DNA of 64,000 nucleotides from NCBI RefSeq assembly GCF_030272615.1, contig NC_081410.1, positions 112,482,433-112,546,432 on the forward strand, read 5' to 3'. The translations under genes were made by a program, and so were the position numbers. The stretch is from Cryptomeria japonica (Eukaryota > Streptophyta > Pinopsida > Cupressales > Cupressaceae). This document shows positions 58,795 through 64,000 of the stretch, one piece after another (within the stretch, counting starts at the first letter, position 1; the number at the start of each line of letters is the position of its first letter). The notes beneath the pieces are model-generated. The model was not told the origin of the DNA, made no database searches, and saw only the letters and a list, made by a program, of their open reading frames with translations.

Positions 58795-59821
58795 TGATGA
58801 ATACTAAGAGGGGGGGGTGAATTAGTATACCCAGAAACTTAAACAAACTCCTAAGCAGTTTAACTGCAAACTGGGGTAGCAGATTAAATAATAAACCGAT
58901 TAAAACACAAACAAGCCAAATAGAAAATAAAGCATTCACCCACAGAAGTGCAATCACCATAACACAAGATTTTTTGACGTGGAAATCCAAATGGGAAAAA
59001 CCACGGTGAGTAAAAATCACAAGTCAACTATCTACAGAATAGTAACCAGACTGGTTAAGGCCTTACAATGTTCTTCACCAGAACAGATCTTGTTAGGAAT
59101 CCAGATCTCTGTTAGGAGATAAGTCCTGTTAAAGACTACCATGTTAGAGGATTTCAGATTCACAACTGTGAACCACCTTGTTAGAGGATTTACAATAGGC
59201 TTGGTTGGGCCTACCCGGTTAAGGGTTTCAGACTTGTTGAAGATATTAGTAATCAACAAGTGAATGATCTAGACAGTAGCACTGAATGCTTGATTAGATC
59301 CTTGACAGCTCCTTGTAAAATGCATTAAAGCATTACTTCAGTCTTCTATATCTTGCACTCTCAAAACACTCGCGCATATCCACTACACTCTCTCTTTAAA
59401 ACCTTAGACATGATGTCCTTATATAGGAACTTGATTTCATGTCGGTCCAATAAGATTAGACTACAATTTCCTCGGTACAGTGCATCTAGACACATTTGGT
59501 AACATGGCAAAAAAACACCGCCAAAGTGTCGGTGGATGATAACTCATCACATATTACAATTATACCGGTTAACAAAGTATACTAATTACCGGTTAATAAG
59601 TGAAGACTGGAAGACTGGAACATAGTGTTCTTATCAAAAGGTTAACTGCCGCTCGGGGTCTTCGTTCCGCTTGAGATCTTCATACCGCTTGGGGTCTTGG
59701 GTCATATTTTGATTGGTAAGCTTTTTCTGCACAACAACTACCAGTTGAGAATAATTCATACATCAAATAAGTGTGTGTCCATCAATAACAATCACAACTA
59801 AACATCATCAAAATACCAACA
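58795..59821 (-). repeat. 5' LTR of the minus-strand pol-less element
   Basis: On the minus strand starts TGTTGGTATTTTGATGATG at 59821 and ends AGTATTCATCA at 58795. Confidence 0.87.
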
Positions 59822-60008
59822 ATCTCAACCATAGTATTGAAATGAAGCAAAAAATTACTTCGGCAACAAACCAAAGACCTATTAACGAACACTTTTTTTA
59901 ATCTTTAAAAAAAAATTCATGTCAATCCACAAGAAGAAGAAAATATGATAGTAGATGATTTCACCATTTGTTTATTCCCTTTTCTTTCTATTTAAGTGTT
60001 GTGCAACT

Positions 60009-60966
60009 ATGAGTTCATTTTATGTCATCAGAGATGGAGGCAAAGAAAGAGGCAGGGGCACACTTTGTGCTGGTTCATGGAGCATGTCATGGTACAAACT
60101 CCTCCCTCTCCTTAAAACGGCAGGCCATGTTGCCACTGCAATAGATCTTGCTTCCTGTGGAATTTATTCAATGGATGCTAACCAAATTCAAACATGGTCT
60201 GACTTAAATGAACCCCTTATCCGATTGTTCAACTCTCTTCCTCCCCAAGAAAAAGTATGATCTCTGCACCAATGCTTAATTATTTCTCTCAATACGATCT
60301 GTTTTACTTCCATCTGACTTTAAATTGTTGGGTGCAGGTAATATTGGTGGGTTACAATATGGGAGGCATGAGTTTGAGCTTAATGATGGAGCAATTTCCA
60401 GACAAGATTAAAGCTGCTGTGTTTTTGACGGCATTCATGCCTCTCAGTGGGAGTTCTGCCATGGAAATGATAAGTGAGGTGCTGGCCAGACTTTACTCAT
60501 GGGGAGACACAGAATTTATCATGGGCGAGAGCGGAATTCCCACTTCCTTCAAGTTTGGCCCTGCTTTCTCATGGCAAATGCTGTACCAAAATAGCCCAAC
60601 TGAGGTAACCAGTCATATATCTTCTGCCATTAATCCTTGTTTACCTCTTTGTTGTGAATAATTTATGTGGAGAAACTAAAAGTACAGGATATTGAGCTGG
60701 GGGAATTGCTTAAGAGAAAGTTTCCTATAATCCAAGGAGAGGTGGTGTTTAGCCAAGAGAGATATGGAAGAGTCCCAAGAGTATATGTGGTGACCAAGGA
60801 TGATAATGCCATTTGGGAAGAGTTGCAGAGGAAGATGATAGCTGAAAATTCCCCTGATAGAGTTTATGAAATGGAAGGCTCTGATCACAGTGCATTTTTT
60901 TGCTATCCTCACCGTTTGGCTGAGATTCTGGATGAGATTTCAAGCAGCTACAATGGAATTTACTGA
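60009..60966 (+). pseudogene. Methylesterase-like gene copy 3 (MES3), catalytic serine lost
   Basis: Same three-exon layout as copies 1 and 2: exon 1 to 60254, exon 2 at 60338-60604, exon 3 at 60688-60966, with splice sites kept. The ancestral start (ATG at 60034) reads HFVLVHGACHG and then runs out of frame, because about a dozen bases are missing right after the HG motif. An upstream ATG at 60009 is in frame with the rest and would give an unrelated N-terminus (MSSFYVIRDGGKERGRG). The nucleophile elbow is GYNMGG, so Ser is replaced by Asn and the preceding His by Tyr. Asp (VTKDDNAIW) and His (GSDHSAFFCYP) remain. It cannot be a normal esterase. A pseudogene is most likely, although the downstream frame is still open. 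Exon 2 differs from MES2 at about 26 of 267 positions by hand count. Confidence 0.85.
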
Positions 60967-61454
60967 GAGTGTACGATGGTGAAAGCCTTAGCAAAGTATT
61001 GTCTTTGATAAGTGTTTTATCAGAGTTTTCTTGAGTCAGACTAGACTTATTATTTAATTTATTAATGTATGTAATATTATTTTAAATAAAATAATTTTGT
61101 TCTTTTAGATGATGATTTTGTGTATGACTACTTGTGTTATATATTTTGGTTTGAGAGTTTTATATTTTCTTCAGTCTAGTTTTGCAGAGATGGCTAATTT
61201 TAAAAGTAACAAATTGGGACTTGAGTGAGAATGTATCCATCAAATAATATTTGAATGGAAATTTTGATTTTTAAAGATTCTTCGATTAAAATAAATAATT
61301 ACTTTTAGTCTAGATGAAATAGAACACAATTAAATAATATTGGTTTAGATAAACTGATTTGTTCCTTCTCCCATCAAGAACACACCTTGTATTAGGAACA
61401 GACCTAGCCACTTACATGTTCCAAGACATTCTCAACATTTCCGAATTTGGATAT

Positions 61455-61750
61455 GATTTATCTTCTACAAGAAAAAAGGAAATATGCGCCTGTGTAATGA
61501 CCTGAATTTAACTGCGTCCATTTATCAGTCTTTAATAATTCAATTTACCCTTTAAATGCCATCCCATCTACCGGCTGCAACTCAAATGTAGGAGAACAAG
61601 CACATAAGATCCATTAGTTTTTTGGGGTATAAATCAGAAAGGTGTTGTGCATTCTTCTATCATATTTGTGTTTTCCTCTGAGCAAATTACTACATTGCTG
61701 CATCAGATTTTGATGGTGTTTTGCTAATGAAACCTTGTGCTTCATTAGGA
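61455..61750 (-). pseudogene. PPR gene relic 1 (E-domain region) in unit B
   Basis: Counterpart of 41438-41745 and homologous to 62960-63290 of the PPR gene, antisense. Frame destroyed. Confidence 0.65.
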
Positions 61751-61861
61751 TGTACAGGGGGCTACAGCCCCTCGTATAGGTAGGATTATATAACAGCAGC
61801 CTGAGAAATTTACTAGTTAAGCCCAGTAGGCCGTGACGAAAGATAAAGAGAGATTTTTAAA

Positions 61862-62490
61862 TCACCAAAATGCCCCAGTGCTCACATGAACACTTTTCAT
61901 GATTAAAATGATGGTAAATATTCGCATTTCTCACAGAATTTTTCATTCAACAATCTTAGATATAAATCTCTTTTCATTTTGGCAGTTACCAGATAGCATT
62001 TGACATTTCTTACAACTCAAATGGTTCTTCTGAAGGATGCATTTAGTAGCCCAAATGCAATTTCGTTCTCTTCACCATGATTCTAAAACATCGGTTCATT
62101 CTACTTGACAGTATTCAGTTCAATGCTTGTAACATGAATGTGCTTAGCCACTTCTCTATCAGTAGTTAGTCATTTCAGTACTAAATGCATATTTCTTGTG
62201 TCTGTAGGTCTCATTTATCTCCTGTTTGTTGAACTGACTCCATCTGCACTTAGGCGGGCGTACCTTTTCATCTCCATGTTTTTATTGTTTTCTGTAAATT
62301 TCCAATTGCATCCCGGCTTCAGCTTTAGCTTTTGAGAGTAATATTTAAGCTTAAATCAAAAAGGCATTCGGCTATCTTCAGATTTTCATGTATTTCTGGG
62401 CCACTAATCAAACAGCTCGCACAGCAGCATCAGGTTTCATTGGCAATGTTTTGATTTTTGAAGTCTTCATTTCACCCAGACGCACAAGAC
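61862..62490 (-). pseudogene. PPR gene relic 2 (E to DYW end) in unit B
   Basis: 61862-62095 matches the DYW-coding end (62625-62850; for example TTTAGTAGCCCAAATGCAAT in both). 62398-62485 matches 63205-63285 (GCAGCATCAGGTTT against ACAGCATCAGGTTT). The two pieces keep the order and nearly the spacing of the intact gene, so this is one decayed gene copy in the same orientation as its neighbour. Confidence 0.6.
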
Positions 62491-62622
62491 ACTTGAGGTA
62501 CTCCCTGTAGCCATCACCGAGTGGCCCTGCCTTTAGAAATTAAGAAGGAACTGAACCTCTCACCAGCAAGATAAGATTGAGAGCATACATTACCTGTCTA
62601 GCACAAACATATATAATTAAGA

Positions 62623-64000
62623 TCACCAAAAATTCCCACATGAACACTGCCCATTCTTAAAATGGTGATAACGGTAAGTGTCCCTCACTATAATTTCTCT
62701 TTCAACAATCATAGATATGAACTTGATTGCAGAGTGGCAGTCGCCACAAATGCGAAGGTTTTTCACAATTCTGATAGTTGATCCAGGAAATGTATTTAGT
62801 AGCCCAAATGCAATTGCCAGCCTTTCACTATGATGGAAAAGAACTTGTTCCTTTTCCTCCTCTTTCACATCACTCAGCACAAAGCTTGTGTCAGGGACAT
62901 ACCCTGCCATTTTCATCTCTGAATTCAATCTCTCCAATTCTAAATAAATCTCTCGAGTTTGTGGGTGTGATTTATCTCCTACGAGGAAACCATGTATCTT
63001 TTTACCGACTTCAATCCAGCTGCATCCTGGTGTTTTTTTAATGCCTTTTTCTTTCATCACTTGTCGAACTTTCCCAATGTCATCCCACCTACCAGCTGAG
63101 GCATAAATGTTTGAAAGAAGCACATAAGGTGCAGGATCAGTAGGGTTTAATTCAAAAAGGTGTTCTGCTGCCCATTCTGCTATCTCTAGATTCTTATGTA
63201 TTCTACAGGCACCAAGCAAACAACTCCATATAACAGCATCAGGTTTTGTTGGTATTCTGTTAATGAAGTGTATTGCCTCCTCTAGACGCCCTGCTCGGCC
63301 AAGAAGGTCAACCATGCAGGTGTAATGATCTGCTTTAGGTTCAATGTGATAATGTCTACACATAGAATTGAAGTATTGATAACCCTCATCGACTAGTCCT
63401 GCGTGGACACATGCAGACAGGACACAAATGAAAGTAATATGGTTAGGACTCATGCCAGAGGATTTCATTTGTTCAAAGAGTTGAAAGGCCTCCTCTGCAC
63501 ATCCATGCATAGCATAACCTGCAATCATAGCATTCCAAGCCACCACATCCCTCTGATGCATTTTGTCAAACGTTTGACGAGCCTTGCCAAGACTCCCACA
63601 TTGTGCATACATGTCTACAAGGCCTGTCATAACAACGACATTAGACTCAAATCCTTGCCTTACTATTTCTTCATGGATCTCCACACCCAACTCCAAAGCC
63701 GCCATGTTGCCACACACTGGAAGAATACTTCCATAAGTATGGAAATCCGCCCTCATGCCAATTTCTTTCATTTCTTGAAAGCACTGAAGCGACTCCTCCC
63801 CCCGCCCATTTTGTGCAAGACCTGATATGATTGCATTCCATGACACCACAGTACGTTGAGGCATTCTCTTAAAGAGCTCTAGGGCCTCATCAATGAGTCC
63901 ATTCTGCGAAAGCCCTGAAATCATAGCATTCCAGGAAACCACATTTCGCTGAGGCATTTCGTCAAACAATTTCAAGGCCGTATCCACAGCGCCGTTCCGT
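62623..64000 (-). CDS. PPR protein, DYW subclass (C-terminal 458 codons; continues past the window)
   Basis: The frame is open to the window edge (RNGAVDTALKLFDEMPQ) and ends at a stop at 62623. It shows P/L/S-type pentatricopeptide repeats (VVSWNAMISGLSQNG, VVSWNAIISGLAQNG, VVAWNAMIAGYAMHG, then the HYTCMVDLLGRAGRLEEA block), the E/E+ domains (GACRIHKNLEIAEWAAEHLF, NIYASAGRWDDIGKVRQVM, PGCSWIEVGKKIHGFLVGDK) and a DYW domain. The deaminase-like zinc signature is complete: HSERLAIAFGLL (H-x-E) and CGDCHSA (C-x2-C). The end is CSCGNFW instead of the usual GDYW, a variant seen in some members. Such proteins act in chloroplasts or mitochondria and convert specific C to U in transcripts. The target RNA and transit peptide lie outside what can be seen. 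No intron is present in this part. Confidence 0.93.
   Translation of the reverse strand, partial: RNGAVDTALKLFDEMPQRNVVSWNAMISGLSQNGLIDEALELFKRMPQRTVVSWNAIISGLAQNGRGEESLQCFQEMKEIGMRADFHTYGSILPVCGNMAALELGVEIHEEIVRQGFESNVVVMTGLVDMYAQCGSLGKARQTFDKMHQRDVVAWNAMIAGYAMHGCAEEAFQLFEQMKSSGMSPNHITFICVLSACVHAGLVDEGYQYFNSMCRHYHIEPKADHYTCMVDLLGRAGRLEEAIHFINRIPTKPDAVIWSCLLGACRIHKNLEIAEWAAEHLFELNPTDPAPYVLLSNIYASAGRWDDIGKVRQVMKEKGIKKTPGCSWIEVGKKIHGFLVGDKSHPQTREIYLELERLNSEMKMAGYVPDTSFVLSDVKEEEKEQVLFHHSERLAIAFGLLNTFPGSTIRIVKNLRICGDCHSAIKFISMIVEREIIVRDTYRYHHFKNGQCSCGNFW

Larger units (their letters stand above)
52543..59821 (-). mobile_element. Minus-strand pol-less LTR retrotransposon with gag and a second unknown ORF
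   Basis: 5' LTR 59821-58795, PBS TGGTATCAGAGCC (58792-58780), gag, a long interrupted second ORF region, PPT AAAGGGGGAGAT (53606-53595) and 3' LTR 53594-52543. Flanks are ATTTC (52538-52542) and ATCTC (59822-59826), a 5-bp duplication with one change. Unit A has the uninterrupted site near 39075. No protease, integrase, RT or RNase H motif was found on the minus strand between 57.5 and 53.6 kb. LTRs of 1,027 and 1,052 bp are clearly alike. The PBS and PPT look copia-like, so a copia partner is the likely helper. Confidence 0.85.
36600..62386. repeat. Direct tandem duplication: unit A (to 51455) and unit B (51456-62386)
   Basis: The order minisatellite, spacer, methylesterase gene, PPR relics and the closing stretch GCATCCCGGCTTC followed by ATCTTCAGATTTT is present twice: 51364-51455 closes unit A and 62294-62386 closes unit B. 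At 51455 the end of unit A runs straight into the minisatellite of unit B, while at 62386 the sequence runs on towards the PPR gene. Without later insertions (8.9-kb and 7.3-kb LTR elements, fold-back, LINE end, coding relic) each unit is about 3.5-4 kb. The left edge of unit A is blurred by the minisatellite. Confidence 0.78.

Noticed and set aside
58796-59020. N-terminal extension of the gag frame with a hydrophobic segment that resembles a signal anchor
   Set aside because: It lies inside the 5' LTR and the PBS; the gag start after the PBS at 58744 is far more plausible.

Overview
The window looks like nuclear DNA of a seed plant, most likely a conifer or other gymnosperm. This is inference from its content. 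It is AT-rich, has very few genes, and is filled with old, nested LTR retrotransposons, LINE derivatives and SINE-like elements. Its genes are a DYW-class PPR gene and small methylesterase genes with short phase-0 introns. Nothing bacterial, organellar or viral is visible.

Layout: 1-5.4 kb is mostly featureless and holds one orphan exon of an NRT1/PTR (NPF) transporter near 3.5 kb. 5.6-7.6 kb holds a CACTA-like terminal fragment abutting an antisense LINE relic. 7.6-19.7 kb is a decayed Ty3/gypsy element with a chromodomain-like tail; its 5' LTR is truncated, and a 1,070-bp solo LTR of another family sits inside its 3' LTR. 20.3-21.2 kb (minus) is methylesterase copy 1 (MES1), the best preserved. 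21.3-30.2 kb holds Ty1/copia relics, a LINE-tailed element with a K/E-rich coiled-coil ORF, a copia 3' LTR and a minus-strand LTR. 33.75-35.4 kb is a complete ORF1-only LINE derivative with 16-bp target-site duplications (TSDs). 35.86-35.99 kb is a tRNA-type SINE with 18-bp TSDs.

From about 36 to 62.4 kb the window is dominated by a direct tandem duplication of a block made of minisatellite, methylesterase and PPR relics. Unit A carries MES2, and an 8.9-kb pol-less LTR element (42.5-51.4 kb) was inserted into it later. Unit B carries MES3, and a 7.3-kb minus-strand pol-less LTR element (52.5-59.8 kb) was inserted into it later. Each unit keeps the empty site of the other unit's element, which gives a relative chronology. 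The right edge (62.6-64 kb, minus) is the 3' part of a DYW-type PPR gene that continues beyond the window.

Functionally, only MES1, possibly MES2, and the PPR gene look like host genes that could work. MES3 has lost its catalytic serine and its N-terminal HG motif. No unknown multi-gene system was found. The most unusual items are the ORF1-only LINE, two LTR families that carry unfamiliar ORFs in place of pol, and the dated tandem duplication. All alignments were made by eye, so boundaries are good to a few bases where TSDs are given and looser elsewhere.
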